From assembly GCA_047967505.1 (NCBI GenBank), contig CM106539.1: a stretch of 64,000 bases of DNA; one strand, 5' to 3'. How positions within the stretch are numbered: the stretch's first letter is position 1; each line of letters starts with the position of its first letter. The position numbers and the translations under genes were made by a program. This DNA is from Dipteris shenzhenensis (Eukaryota > Polypodiophyta > Polypodiopsida > Gleicheniales). Positions 12,064-23,859 of the stretch are shown one piece after another. The notes under the pieces are model-generated. The model was not told the DNA's origin. It saw only the letters and a program-made list of their open reading frames with translations, and did no database searches.

Positions 12064-13278
12064 TGGAGATGTATCTGAAGTTTATGGCTCAAAATCTTGA
12101 TATTTCAATTAGGTAGAGGAGCTTTGAGCATTGTAAGCCCTAGTACATTAGGAAACTCAAAGACTAGAATATTTGTTATTGTAAAACATACATAGACTTT
12201 GACCTCGCCCAGCAAGCTATGAATGACTTGAGATCTGGTCGTGTTGGAGCATTGCTCCACGGGGATCAATGCCCATGTCTCCTCGATGAATGTGCAGTCT
12301 GTAGGCCACCTGGATCCTTATCATGTGTTGTAAGGGAGACCAGGTTTTGTAGCCTAAGGTCTCTGTGGGAGCCAGTGGTTTGTCCAAAGAGAGACCATGA
12401 GTGGCACCACATTGAATACATTTGTGGCACATGCAAGAATTGCATTCTGAAACTGAAAAAGAAGACATTTCATGTCTGTGCAAATGAAATAAGGGAATAC
12501 AACCATGTTACTCTAGAATGGAGGCGATTTGAAAATATCAATGTTAAAGGATATGATAAAAATAGATGGCTGCTATTGTATAAGGGCACTCAACCAAGGG
12601 AGACGATAGGTCACTTGGTTCAATCCATCCCAAAATATGTACTTCACAATATCATGGCCAACTAGCAAGATAAGCAGTTCAGCATATTCCTTGCCAATTT
12701 TCCCCATGACACTATTGTCTCTCTCATAGATTTCACTAAAAAGTATTCATTTCAAGAACAAGATGAGATACAAAGTGCTCACTGGTACATCAAGTAGATA
12801 ACAATTCTTGTGCATATCATGTACAATCATTTCCTTAGTCTTCTATGGCTAATGCCAATCTGCTTACTAACTCATAGGAGTCCAGGTCAATGCAATGCAC
12901 ATATCATTTCTACATTTCAAATGATAGGAAACATGATGATAGGGAACATGACACCTTATTTGTGCAGCATGCTTTTCTATTGCATTGGGAATGGATGAAA
13001 AAAAATCCCCATCCAAAAAAAAACATTGGTTGTGGCCAAATGGTGCTGCTTCTCAATTTAAATCAGCCCGTGGATTCTACTTTGTCTGAAGGTTCAAATC
13101 TCTAACCGGTCTAGACATGATGTGGAATTTGTTTGGGTCTAGCCATGGCAAGGGTGAACATGATGGATATGGTGATGTTTTTAAGCAAACTCTTTTTAAA
13201 CACCAATTAACATGACCTCAAGAAAATCTCAATGATGCCCATCATGCAGCTGTAACATGGCTTACAGCCAACCTCTCC
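12064..13278 (+). pseudogene. Decayed transposase-like gene (HGKGEHDG motif)
   Basis: The plus strand reads as one diverged protein across stops and frameshifts. About 12064-12230 gives EMYLKFMAQNLDIS and a CYCKTYIDFDLAQQAMNDLR segment. A long clean frame at 12219-12660 contains paired cysteines (CPCLLDECAVCRPPG, CGTCKNC). Next comes HDTIVSLIDFTKKYSF (about 12708). A frame change near 12890 gives ISNDRKH and FVQHAFLLHWEWMK, and at about 13020-13170 NGAASQFKSARGFYF and SSHGKGEHDGYG. I recognise the DGAASQFK...HGKG.HDG pattern from uncharacterised transposase-like proteins and cannot name the family with certainty. The gene is dead, with at least three stops and two or more shifts. Confidence 0.6.
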
Positions 13279-13360
13279 ATACGTGTGCATTCAACATACA
13301 GTCTCCATACAAAGGAAGAGAGAGAGGAAGAGGGAGAGATGGAGATGCACTCCCATGTGC

Positions 13361-14478
13361 CATAAGATCTTCCTCAACCACACTATTTCACAAGTAGTAA
13401 AACATGCTACCTTGTACTCAGACTCCGTAGAAGACAATGCCACTGTTGGTTGTTTCTTATTACTGATCCAAGAGAAGATACCTGAACCTAAAGAGAAACA
13501 ATATCCAGAAATTGATTTCTTGGAATCAACATCTCCAGCCCAATCTGAGTCACAATGACTAGCCAAGGAAGCCCCTGTACCATAAGTGATTCCATAATTA
13601 AGAGTGCCCTTCACATACCTGAGCACCCGCATCCTTGCATTCCAATGATTCTCCTGGGGCTTATTGGAGAACTTGCTCAAAATGCCAATAGCAAGACTGA
13701 TGTCCGCCGGTCTGGTGTTGCACAGATAGATGAGACTGCCGACCAACTTCCTATACCTCCCGATGTCTACTGGTCATGAGGCATCCTCCATAGATAGCCT
13801 TGCATTTACCTCCATAGGTGTAGCTATCTCCTTGCACTCGGACATACCAAATGCCTTCAAGATCTCCCTTGCATATTTCTGCTGAGAGATGAAGATCTTG
13901 CCTACTTCAATCCCCAAACAGTAGTGCATCAAGCCTAAGTCTGTTATCTCAAACTCTATGTTCAACACCTTTCTAGTTTGCTGGATCATGTCTTCATAGT
14001 CACCTATAATAAGGAGATCATCCACATATAGAACAATAATAGCAGATTTTCCACCTTTCCTGTACACATACAAGTTAGCATCTAAGCACGTCTTTTGAAG
14101 TTTAATTTATGAAAGAATTTGTCTATCCATTGGTACCATGCACTTGGGGCTTGTTTTAGCCCATACAGAGCCTTCTTTAGCTTACATACCTTATTCTTAG
14201 AATAGGGGGCCTCAAACCCAGGTGGCTGAGCCATGTACACCTCCTCCTTGAGGTCACCATTCAAGAATGTTGATTTAACATCCATTTGATAAACTGGCCA
14301 CTTTTTATGAGCAGCCACCGATAAAACTATGTGAATAGTGGTCATTCTGGCAGTCGTAGCAAAAGATTCTTGAAAATCAAACCCTTCAACCTGTGAAAAT
14401 CCTTGTGCAACCAATCTAGCTTTGTACTTTCCAAAGTCCCATTGGCCTTGTACTTTAACTTCCAAACCCACTTGGTGC
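13361..14478 (-). pseudogene. Copia RT-RNase H fragment of a second family
   Basis: Minus-strand frames encode, in order, an RT start ([50 protein letters not shown]; 14478-14082), the catalytic YVDDLLIIGD segment (14073-13774) and the start of RNase H (LSSTESEY, CEIVWLRKIL; 13746-13361). Integrase and RNase H ends are absent. DNA identity to the copia elements at 7064 and 23860 is only moderate, so it is a separate family. The fragment is cut on the left by unrelated purine-rich sequence at about 13360 and on the right by the gypsy insertion at 14479. Confidence 0.85.
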
Positions 14479-16374
14479 TGTGACATGAAGTTGGGGGTAA
14501 TAAACTTCACGCACCTCTTCACTTCCTGCAACATTCGAACTGACTGCCAAAGATACTTATCATTGAGAATAAGACATTAGAAAGAAGCTTTTATGCCAAG
14601 ATACCACACCATACTTTCCTCCCTTAGATGAGAATGAAGATGGTAACATCCCAAGTGATATTGTAGTCAAGCATAGGGAGAAGGAAAGGATCAGCAAAGG
14701 TCATAATCTCAGCGAGCCGGTCTGCACCAAAGAGAAGAGCGATACGTTGTTGAAAGAAGATCTTGCGGCTCAACATGACATGAACTGATATATATCGAGG
14801 AGTTTGAAGGGGCTGATTAGGTCGGATGGGTAGATTCTGAGGAAACATTGCACCTCCTTCATAGACACCTTTATACTTAGCTCAAAACACTCTACAAACT
14901 ATCATTAGACACAGAGGCCTATAACTTTCAGTAGAGACATGATATCAAAGATTTAAGTACACAAACAGATGCGCCTTGAGATGGGCTTCGTGCTGATATA
15001 AGTTTCATTGAAAACAGACAGACGGTTGAAGAGATATGGACAGTTTACTGGAAGGGGGTAAAAACTATCATGAAAACAGACTGTCAAACACAGAGACTCA
15101 TAACTTTTTGCAGCAGTATCTGATTCAAGATCTGATTACATAGAAACATGCGCCTTGAAGAGAGCTTCGCGCTAATATAAATTTCATTACAATCGGACTA
15201 CCGAGCAGAAAGTTATGAGCAAAACACTAACAGGGGGTCAAACTGTCATGAAAACTACCCTCCAGCCAGGCTAATTTCGCCTGAGCAGGATGCTCCCTCA
15301 AGACTCCACCTTCATCAACGATCCACCCCTCATAGATTTCGCCTAGAAGAGGGAAAGAAGTTTGCATAGTGGCTTGGGAAACAAATGGACCATGTGTGCA
15401 CAGTGAGCAGCCGAATAGAAAGAACTTTTAAGGCTGTGAAAGAAAGAAAAGGGAAGAGACACTCAAGAGAGAGAGAGAACCTGAAGTGACCTTCATTACA
15501 AACAGAGTGAGAATCCACCTCAACACTACAAACACCAGGGAGAAGAAGAGGTTTCATACATACAAGAGGGAGCGGAAGCTCCAAGACTACTCATAGAGAG
15601 AGAATACACTAGAGAGAGAAGGACTCAGGAGTCTACATAAGAGAATATCTACAAGAGGAAGAGAAGGCTCATGGAAGAGGCTTGGGGAGACTAGAACTAC
15701 AGCAACATAAGGCCCAATGGTGGAAGAGATTCTGATAAACAAGGGAGAGGAGGGCTCCTTTTATAGAGATTTTGTTACCCTCCTTCACCCATTTACAATT
15801 GCTGCCTGTAGATTCCTTTCCCCATCAATCACATAAGCATGTATGTCACCATCCATGTCCTTTTTGGCTACTCTTGCCATGTGTCCCATCAAAAGATGCT
15901 CAAGACTCTTAAAATATTGAGAAAGTCAAGAGTCTCCTCACATGGAGCCCATAGGGACCCTCTCTTTTCCACATGTCCACATCCTTCTTATTCCACATAG
16001 GAGTTCTAGAAGGATTCCTCTTGACTTCACACTCCTCCACATGCCTTCCACACACTTGGCATGTGGCCTCTCTTATATTATTGGAACACATGGACATGAG
16101 CCCACCTCTTTATATGACTCACTCTTCCTATTTTCTAAAAAAACTCATAATATCCCATACACAAATAACTCTCACCCCATACCAAGGTATTTATAATTCA
16201 TACCTATGGTATTTACAATGAGCCATTCCACTCATCCTCTCAATCCCATACAATATCATAGAAAATAGAAATAAGTGAGAGCCACTAGGCTATCACTTGA
16301 TACTCAAACCCTTATCAAACATAGAGAAAAACAATATCAATGCCAAGTTAAAAATATCAATTTTTGGCGTCACA
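14479..16374 (-). repeat. Gypsy 3' LTR (1.9 kb)
   Basis: On the minus strand the LTR begins TGTGACGCC at 16374 and ends ATGTCACA at 14479, so its tips form the inverted repeat TGTGAC...GTCACA. It matches the 5' copy at 22086-23859 closely, with one 10-bp indel near 15795. A TATA box (CTATAAAAGG, minus strand, 15757-15766) lies in the U3 part. Both copies contain the same short open frame (14624-14848), which I take as incidental. Confidence 0.88.
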
Positions 16375-16392
16375 TCTTTCCCCCCCCAGCAG
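16375..16392 (-). promoter_or_regulatory. Gypsy polypurine tract
   Basis: On the minus strand CTGGGGGGGGAAAGA immediately precedes the TGTGACG start of the 3' LTR. It fixes the LTR boundary, which similarity alone could not because the other LTR is truncated. Confidence 0.85.
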
Positions 16393-16425
16393 ATCCTCTC
16401 TAGTACAGAGAGGGTCTACTGGCCC

Positions 16426-17958
16426 TCAAGGTGGTCGAGCATAGAAGAATTTAAGGCGATACTCATTGGTGCGTCCGGGTATCACCATGCCATCAACATC
16501 CTCAAGCTGAAAGGTTCCATTCATGAACTTCTTTTTGACTCGATATGGTCCCTCCCATCGGCCGATAAACTTTTTGTCTAGCCGCTTGTCCAGACGGCTA
16601 TCAAATCTCATTACCAAATCTCCTTCTGCAATATCTTTCTTCTTGCGTAATTTGGTGTCAAAACGGGCCTTGCGCCTTCTTTGAGAAGATTCCAAGTTTT
16701 GTAAGGCCTGTAATCTGCATTCATCCAAGGCTTCTAGCTGTACCAAGCGTTGAGCATAGGCATCCTCCTGTCCTTCTATTCTTGCAACAGCTGTGCGAAG
16801 ACTATGTATCTCCAATTCAATGGGTAAAATGGCTTCTATTCCATACACTAGTTGAAATGGTGTAAACCCAATAGCTAGCTTGTGTGTGGTTCTGTAAGCC
16901 CATAAAACTTCTGCCAAGTGCCTATCCCAATGCCTTTTCTTGGTGTCAACAAGATTTCCCATTGAATTGCACAACAATCCATTTGTTTTCTCAACCAAGC
17001 CATTACATTGAGGATAGTATGGCGTGGACATCCTATGATTTATCTTTAGCTTATGCACCACATCTTCAATTAGTTCATTTCTAAAAGAGGTTCCTCCATC
17101 AGTGAGAATTTCCAAGGGACAACCAAAGCGTGAACAAATTTGATCAAAGAGAAATTTTGCAACTGTGCTTGCCTTGCTATTGACTGTGGCCTTGGCCTCT
17201 GCCCATCGAGTCGCATAATCTGTGGCCACCAATAAATAATGCTTGCCTTGGGATGAGCGAGGGAGTGGTCCCACAAAGTCCAACCCCCACCTCTCAAATG
17301 GTCCATATGCTGGAATAGGCTTCAAGGGCCCAGGAATCAACTGTCGCCTTCCAAACTTTTGGCATACTTTACAACTTCGACACCATTCATATACATCCTT
17401 ATGGAGGCGTGGCCAAAAGTATCCTGCATTAAGAATTCTCCTAGCTGTGCTTGCTGAAGCAAAATGACCAGAGCATTCATGACACATTTCTAGGATTCTC
17501 CTAGTCTCCATGGGATGGACCACCCGACGGAGCACCTTATCTTTTCCCAATTTATAAAGAATGTCATCAACAATAGTATAGGGACAAGCCTTCCTTACCA
17601 ATCTCTGCTTCTGTTGTGGAGTTAACCCTTGAGGAAACATGCCTTCTTCCACATATTGCTGAACATCTTGTAGTTCTGGCCATCCAGTGTCTACCAAAGA
17701 AACCACCCCCCGGTCTTGTACTACAATGGCTTGAGTAGCTAACTCATCTGCCCTTTGATTTTCTTTTCTGTTTATATGAACAAACTTGCAAAAATCAAAC
17801 TGACTACATAGTGCCATAGCCTTTTGATTAAGCTCCTTCAAATGAGGACTTCTTGTCTGGTAATGCCCTTGCATTTGCTTTATAATAAGCTGAGAATCTC
17901 CTCTTACTTCCAATTCTTTAACTTGACTTTGAAGACAACCCTCCAAACCAAGAATCAA
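16426..17958 (-). pseudogene. Gypsy pol part 3: end of second RNase H and integrase
   Basis: A 510-codon open frame. Residues 1-80 are the C-terminal half of an archaeal-type RNase H (VRGDSQLIIKQMQG with Asp21; RADELATQA with Asp71). Integrase follows: a zinc-binding HX4H...CX2C (His160, His165, Cys196, Cys199) and a catalytic D,D35E triad at Asp227 (RWGLDFVGPLP), Asp287 (EILTDGGTSF) and Glu323 (GLVEKTNG). A C-terminal domain then ends in FIGRWEGPYRVKK and TNEYRLKFFY. All catalytic residues are intact. It is separated from the upstream frame by a single missing base at about 17957, so this part would not be translated without a ribosomal shift. The displayed start is not a true initiation codon. 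Confidence 0.9.
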
Positions 17959-18956
17959 GCATTATACTCAGCTGCATTGTTAGTTGTGATACCTGGAAGC
18001 TCTTGTCCTCTTGCCCATACCTCTTGACCTTCAGGATTCATCAAGACTATCCCCCCGGCTCCTTGTTGGCATGAAGGACTAAAAGCCCCATCAAAATACA
18101 AAACAAAAGCTGTTGGTGGTGTATCCCTTTCATCTTTAATGTTCTCCTTACATTTCTTTTCTTCTCCTAGATCCTCCCGCCCTGTGAGCAAATCTGCCAT
18201 AGTGGACCTAGTGGTATTTTCAGTGACAAAAGAGAAAGAGAACTCTTGAAGCTCTGACAACCATTTTGCAAATCTCCCCCCAGGATTAGGCTTGCGAACT
18301 AGATATGCTAATACAGACTGAGAGGTAAGGAAGAAAAATGGTCGAGGTAATAAATAGGAGCGAAACTTTCTGACGGAAAACACCAAAGAGAGAGCTTGCT
18401 GCTCCATTTCTTCATACCTTGTTTCCACATCTGTAAGCTGTCGGCTGGCATAATAGATGGGTTGCATTCTACCTGCCTCTCCTTTTTGTAGCAATACAGC
18501 ACCAACTGAATGCAAAGATACACTTGGATTTACATAAAAGTCTTGAGACCAATCAGGGGGCTTCAATATTGGGCCCTTACTCATGGCCTCCTTAAGTTGC
18601 TGGAAAGACTCTTGTTGCTCCACACCCCATTGGAAAGAAACTCCTTTTCTTGTCAACAAGTTCATGGGATGCACTATCTCTGTGAAATCATCACAAAAGC
18701 GTTGATAATACTTGCTCTTTCCTAGAATTCTGCGAACACCAATGACACTCTCAGGACTTGGCAATGCCATGATTGCTTGAACCTTGTCAGGATCCATTTG
18801 CAGGCCTTCTTGAGACACAATATGCCCCAACAAGACTACTTTTGTTTGAGCCAAATGACACTTGCTAGGATTTAGACACCCTTTTGCTTCATCAATCCTA
18901 GCTAAGGCCATCTTCAACTTCTCCATGTGATCTATGTGCCGAGAATAAAAAATCAT
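17955..18956 (-). pseudogene. Gypsy pol part 2: RT end, RNase H, start of second RNase H
   Basis: A 333-codon frame. Residues 1-110 finish RT (LLGHIVSQEGLQMDPDKVQA, VRRILGKSKYYQRFCDDF). About 120-235 is the native gypsy RNase H, but two usual acidic positions are changed: Asn143 where DAS is normal, and Ser212 where TD is normal. After a charged linker (255-280) an archaeal-type RNase H begins with LYFDGAFSP (Asp289) and TTNNAAEYNA (Glu330), continuing in the next frame. The upstream junction at about 18920 is a one-base slip in a run of T (minus strand) directly after the FLDD motif. Confidence 0.9.
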
Positions 18957-21411
18957 CCAAAAACACCCGTATGAACTTTCCCAAGTAAGGCTCCAGGACT
19001 TGACTCATGAACCTTTGAAATGTAGCTGGTGCATTGGTCAACCCAAAAGGCATCACTCTGTAAGCAAAAACTCCCCAAGGTGTGACAAATGATGTTTTCT
19101 TTTGATCTTCCTCCCGAATACGAATTTGAAAGTACCCAGAATACCCATCACATACAGAATACATCTCATGCCCTGCTACTTGGTCTAGTATTTCATCTTG
19201 AAATGGCAACGAAAAATGATCCCTCTTAGTGCATGCATTCAAAGGACGAAAGTCCACACAAACTCGCCACTTATTTCCTTTCTTTGGTGTGACAACTACA
19301 GGAGATATCCATTCTGAATCATCAACAGGAAAGATGAATCCCACCTCAAGTAGTTGTGTTACCTCTTTCTTTAGTGCCTCAGCTTGGATCACCCCCAATC
19401 GCCTTAAGCGTTGCACAACTGGCTTGCTTTCTGGCTTCAACTCAATCTTGTGCTCCACAAGAGAGACTGGCCGAACCTGTGAATAGCTTGTTGCAAAGAG
19501 ACATGGAAAATCATCTAGCATATCCAAGTACTCGAGCTTCTCAGTACCTGATAGAGAATCACCAAGAAGCTCTTCATTGCGTTGGCGTCGTTTAATGTGC
19601 TCCAAATCCTCCACATGAAGTGTCTCTATAGGATCTTCTTGCACCACCACCTTGTTCCTTCCTGACTCATCCCGATCAGCACCAAGACAAAGACCAAAGG
19701 CCACTCCTTCCACCTCACCCTCTGAGTTGGACTCCTCGGAGCTACACCCTGTCTCTTCTTCTTCATCGGTTAAGTTAGAGCTTGAACTCTCTGATGTTGA
19801 AGACTCCTCCTTGACAACTTCCTTCTTGCGGCTTCTGATGTTGTAGCGCACCTTCTTATCATTTCCTTGCAAAATTAATTCTCCAGTATCCCACTTTTGA
19901 ACAGCCTTCACCTTGCGTAACCAAGGCCTTCCCAAAATCAATGGATAGGCACGTGCATCTGGCTTGGTAGGGATCACCTGAAAAGTAGTTGGAACAGAAA
20001 TTCCACATACATCCACTTCTAGATTCTTCACAACTCCCAAGGTCTTAACCCTAGTGTTGTCAGCCAATTTGATGCGATAAGGAGAGGTAGTACTAGAGTA
20101 TTTTAAATCAGCATCAATCATGGTCTTCTCACTCATGACATTAATCGATGCACCTCCATCAATGTACACATTAGAAATCACTTGACCATCAATGATCACA
20201 TCAACCACAGGTACATCATCACCAACATCTATATCTACCTTTTGAACAACAGGAATGGCACTTTTCTTCTTTTTCTTCTTTGACACCCTGGTGCTTGCTA
20301 GTTTTCCCCATTCCTTCCGTAGTTTTGGAGATAAAGCAAGTAATTGACCAAAGGTGATATGAGCTTCCTTTTCTTTAAGGTCTGACAACAAGTCATAGCT
20401 TCCAATTCCTTGTCCTAAAGGAAAGTCTGACTGGCTAACTCTCCTTCTAGATGCCTTCTTTTTCTTACTACGGTGTTCCTCTTCCTGATGTTCCTCATCT
20501 ACTTCTTCCTTGCTTTCTTCTTCTTCTTTTGGTTTACCACGCCCCCGTTTAGCCATCATTACCTCTCTTTCCTCATCCCCTGAAGAAGCTTCTAACAAGG
20601 ATACTTGTTTTTCTTCTTTCTTTCTCAATCTAGGACACTCGGGGCGATAGTGACCTTTTTCATTACATTCATAGCAAGTGACCCCACTCCTATCTCGAGG
20701 CCTATCTTCACTCATTGGTGCTCTAGGTTGTCGTGCATTAACCAAATGCAATTTCAAATCAGCAAACTCTGCCATCAATTGGGAGATATTATGATCTAAC
20801 TCAGAGGACTTTAGTACCTGAGGAGTGACCATTACCTCCACCTTAGAAGTTGAAGCTGTTGAAGACACAAAAGAGGATTCGATCTTTAGAGAAGCTTCTT
20901 TCTTGGTCGCAATGCGAAGCGCCTCCACATATGTTGTTGGATCTTTACTCATTACTTTTGAGCGAAGACGAGGCTCCAAAGCCATAACAAATTTGCTCAT
21001 CTTTAAGTGCTCCATCCCTGAGAGACTTTGAGGGGCCGATGATGCAGATGCCACAGCTCGCAAAGCTGCCCTTTCATACTTTGTCCATAAAGTTTCATAT
21101 CGGATTGCCAATGCAGAGACCAACTCACCCTCTCCTTGACAGAACCGGTCCAACTGCAACATCAAAGCATTTGGCGACTCCACTGCCCCAAATCTCTGCT
21201 TCATTGCTGCCACCACTTGGTCCCAGTCCTCCTTGGTAGAGTCCGGCAAGGTCTCATGCCAACTCAAGGCTACACCTTCATGAAAATCAGGCAAAATCTC
21301 CGCCCGATCCTTCATGGACCATCCAGAAAGCCGGCATCCTCGAACAAAATCCCAAAGATAAGACTCCGGGTCCTCCCCTTGGGTCCCTCGAAACACTGGA
21401 ATCTTCACCAT
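18898..21411 (-). pseudogene. Gypsy gag-protease-RT part 1
   Basis: The long frame opens at 21471, but the best start is the ATG at 21409-21411 (MVKIPVFRGTQGEDPE), where Gag similarity begins. Numbered from 21471: Gag core about 25-190, zinc knuckle CX2CX4HX4C at 266-279 (CYECNEKGHYRPEC), a Lys/Glu-rich linker, and aspartic protease at about 420-525 with active site IDGGAS (Asp438) and LILGRPWL. After an acidic linker, RT follows at 680-840 with Asp775 in the YSVCDGYSGY motif, VMPFGLTNAPATFQRFM and FLDD at 837-840. The frame terminates 17 codons after FLDD because of a one-base slip. Gag, protease and the first part of RT look intact. Confidence 0.92.
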
Positions 21412-22064
21412 GATGAAACACAAAAAGGAAACACCAAGACCCAAATAATATCCCAAATAAGATCCGAACAAGATCCCACAGAGCCTTAGTATACCAAGAC
21501 CAACTGATTATGCATAACCACTTGTTGAAAACCCTCCACAATGTGATCCTCAACAAAATCTTCAAAAATAAGTGACCAACTAGCACCATGAAAACATTGT
21601 GTATACATGCATTCTAGAATCACCCTTCTCACAATAGGAAGTGCACATAAAAGCTTCAAGATATTGTAATCTTCATCATTTGCATAGCAAAAGAAGTTGA
21701 AAGCATTGAGAATCACCACTCCACTGTTATAGTCGAAAACTACCCAAAGACTCAACTCTTCTTCACACCAAGCTGCCAGTGCATGGATCAATCCCCAATT
21801 TATCATTGTGCCTACTGCCGGCGTTGTCGATTCACCAACATATTCAACAATGCAAACATAAAGGATATGATCATGGTGACTGTGCGAATAGCTTGAGCAT
21901 CACCTTCACAATCTTCAAGTTCTCTTAAACGGGCTGCAATCTCGGAGTTCTTCCAGGCATCTTCTTTATCACATCAGAAAACACATGCCTATACTAGGCA
22001 TAACATGCAATCAAGTACACCCGAGACCGTTTAGTAAGGTGGGATGAATCCAATACCAAACGTA
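21412..22064 (-). other. Gypsy 5' leader
   Basis: The stretch between the primer-binding site and the gag start. It holds a 106-codon minus-strand frame (21486-21806, rich in Trp, Cys and Phe) with no recognised motif. A long leader is common in Tat elements and likely holds packaging signals. Confidence 0.6.
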
Positions 22065-22080
22065 CCCGGCGTCTCCACCA
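22065..22080 (-). promoter_or_regulatory. Gypsy primer-binding site
   Basis: On the minus strand TGGTGGAGACGCCGGG begins five bases after the 5' LTR end. It starts with TGG, complementary to a tRNA CCA end. I could not assign the tRNA confidently; an alanine-type acceptor is possible. Confidence 0.75.
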
Positions 22081-22085
22081 AAAGA

Positions 22086-23859
22086 TGTGACATGAAGTTG
22101 GGGGTAATAAACTTCACGCACCTCTTCACTTCCTGCAGCATTCGAACTGATTGCCAAAGATACTTATCATTGAGAATAAGACATTAGAAAGAAGCTTTTA
22201 TGCCAAGATACCACACCATACTTTCCTCCCTTAGATGAGAATGAAGATGGTAACATCCCAAGTGATGTTGTAGTCAAGCATAGGGAGAAGGAAAGGATCA
22301 GCAAAGGTCATAATCTCAGCGAGCCGGTCTGCACCAAAGAGAAGAGCAATACGTTGTTGAAAGAAGATCTTGCGGCTCAACATGACATGAACTGATATAT
22401 ATCGAGGAGTTTGAAGGGGCTGATTAGGTCGGATGGGTAGATTCTGAGGAAACATTGCACCTCCTTCATAGACACCTTTATACTTAGCTCAAAACACTCT
22501 ACAAACTGTCATTAGACACAGAGGCCTATAACTTTCAGTAGAGAAATGATATCAAAGATTTAAGTACACAAAGAGATGCACCTTGAGATGGGCTTCGCGC
22601 TGATATAAGTTTCATTGAAAACAGACAGACGGTTGAAGAGATATGGACAGTTTACTGGAAGGGGATAAAAACTATCATGAAAACAGACTGTCAAACACAG
22701 AGACTCATAACTTTTTGCAGCAATATCTGATTCAAGATCTGATTACATAGGAACATGCGCCTTGAAGAGAGCTTCGCGCTGATATAAATTTCATTACAAT
22801 CGGACTACCGAGCAGAAAGTTATGAGCAAAACACTAACAGGGGGTCAAACTGTCATGAAAACTACCCTCCAGCCAGGCTAATTTCGCCTGAGCAGGATGC
22901 TCCCTCAAGACTCCACCTTCATCAACGATCCACCCCTCATAGATTTCGCCTAGAAGAGGGGAAGAAGTTTGCATAGTGGCTCGGGAAACAAATGGACCAT
23001 GTGTGCACAGTGAGCAGCCGAATAGAAAGAACTTTTAAGGCTGTGAAAGAAAGAAAAGGGAAGAGACACTCAAGAGAGAGAGAGAACCTGAAGTGACCTT
23101 CATTACAAATAGAGTGAGAATCCACCTCAACACTACAAACACCAGGGAGAAGAAGAGGTTTCATACATACAAGAGGGAGCGGAAGCTCCAAGACTACTCA
23201 TAGAGAGAGAATACACTAGAGAGAGAAGGACTCAAGAGTCTACATAAGAGAATATCTACAAGAGGAAGAGAAGGCTCATGGAAGAGGCTTGGGGAGACTA
23301 GAACTACAGCAACATAAGGCCCAATGGTGGAAGAGATTCTGATGAACAAGGGAGAGGAGGGCTCCTTTTATAGAGATTTTGTTACCCTCCTTCACCCATT
23401 GCCTGTAGATTCCTTTCCCCATCAATCACATAAGCACGTATGTCACCATCCATGTCCTTTTTGGCTACTCTTGCCATGTGTCCCATCAAAAGATGCTCAA
23501 GACTCTTAAAATATTGAGAAAGTCAAGAGTCTCCTCACATGGAGCCCATAGGGACCCTCTCTTTTCCACATGTCCACATCCTTTTTATTCCACATAGGAG
23601 TTCTAGAAGGATTCCTCTTGACTTCACACTCCTCCACATGCCTTCCACACGCTTGGCATGTGGCCTCTCTTATATTATTGGAACACATGGACATGAGCCC
23701 ACCTCTTTATATGACTCACTCTTCCTATTTTCTAAAAAAACTCATAATATCCCATACACAAATAACTCTCACCCCATACCAAGGTATTTATAATTCATAC
23801 CTATGGTATTTACAATGAGCCATTCCACTCATCCTCTCAATCCCATACAATATCATAGA
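22086..23859 (-). repeat. Gypsy 5' LTR, truncated
   Basis: Aligned with the 3' LTR from TGTGACATGAAG to ATATCATAGA, then abruptly joined to copia integrase sequence. About 115 bp of the U3 start are missing. The TATA box (23364-23373, minus strand) is retained, so transcription might still be possible. Few differences from the 3' LTR are visible, suggesting a fairly recent insertion. Confidence 0.88.
23364..23373 (-). promoter_or_regulatory. TATA box of the gypsy 5' LTR
   Basis: The minus strand reads CTATAAAAGGAGCCC. The same motif is at 15757-15766 in the 3' LTR. Transcription would start about 30 bp to the left and run towards gag. Confidence 0.6.

Larger units (their letters stand above)
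14479..23859 (-). mobile_element. Tat-type Ty3/gypsy LTR retrotransposon
   Basis: A 9.4 kb minus-strand element with LTRs at both ends, a primer-binding site, polypurine tract and near-complete gag-pol. Domain order is Gag, zinc knuckle, protease, RT, RNase H, a second archaeal-type RNase H, then integrase. RT before integrase is the gypsy order, and the extra RNase H is the hallmark of the plant Tat clade. Two one-base frameshifts break pol. The 5' LTR lacks about its first 115 bp, and the flanks differ (one copia family left, another right), so no target duplication can be matched. Confidence 0.92.

Noticed and set aside
14624-14848. 74-codon frame repeated at 22231-22455
   Set aside because: It is repeated only because it lies in both gypsy LTRs; no motif and no independent conservation.
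16258-16258. First estimate of the gypsy LTR end at ATATCA
   Set aside because: Similarity between the LTRs stops just beyond it, but no polypurine tract precedes that point. The tract and TGTGAC start at 16374 give the true end, showing that the other LTR is truncated.
19229-21489. Several plus-strand frames across the gypsy gag-pol
   Set aside because: Antisense shadows of the real minus-strand coding sequence.
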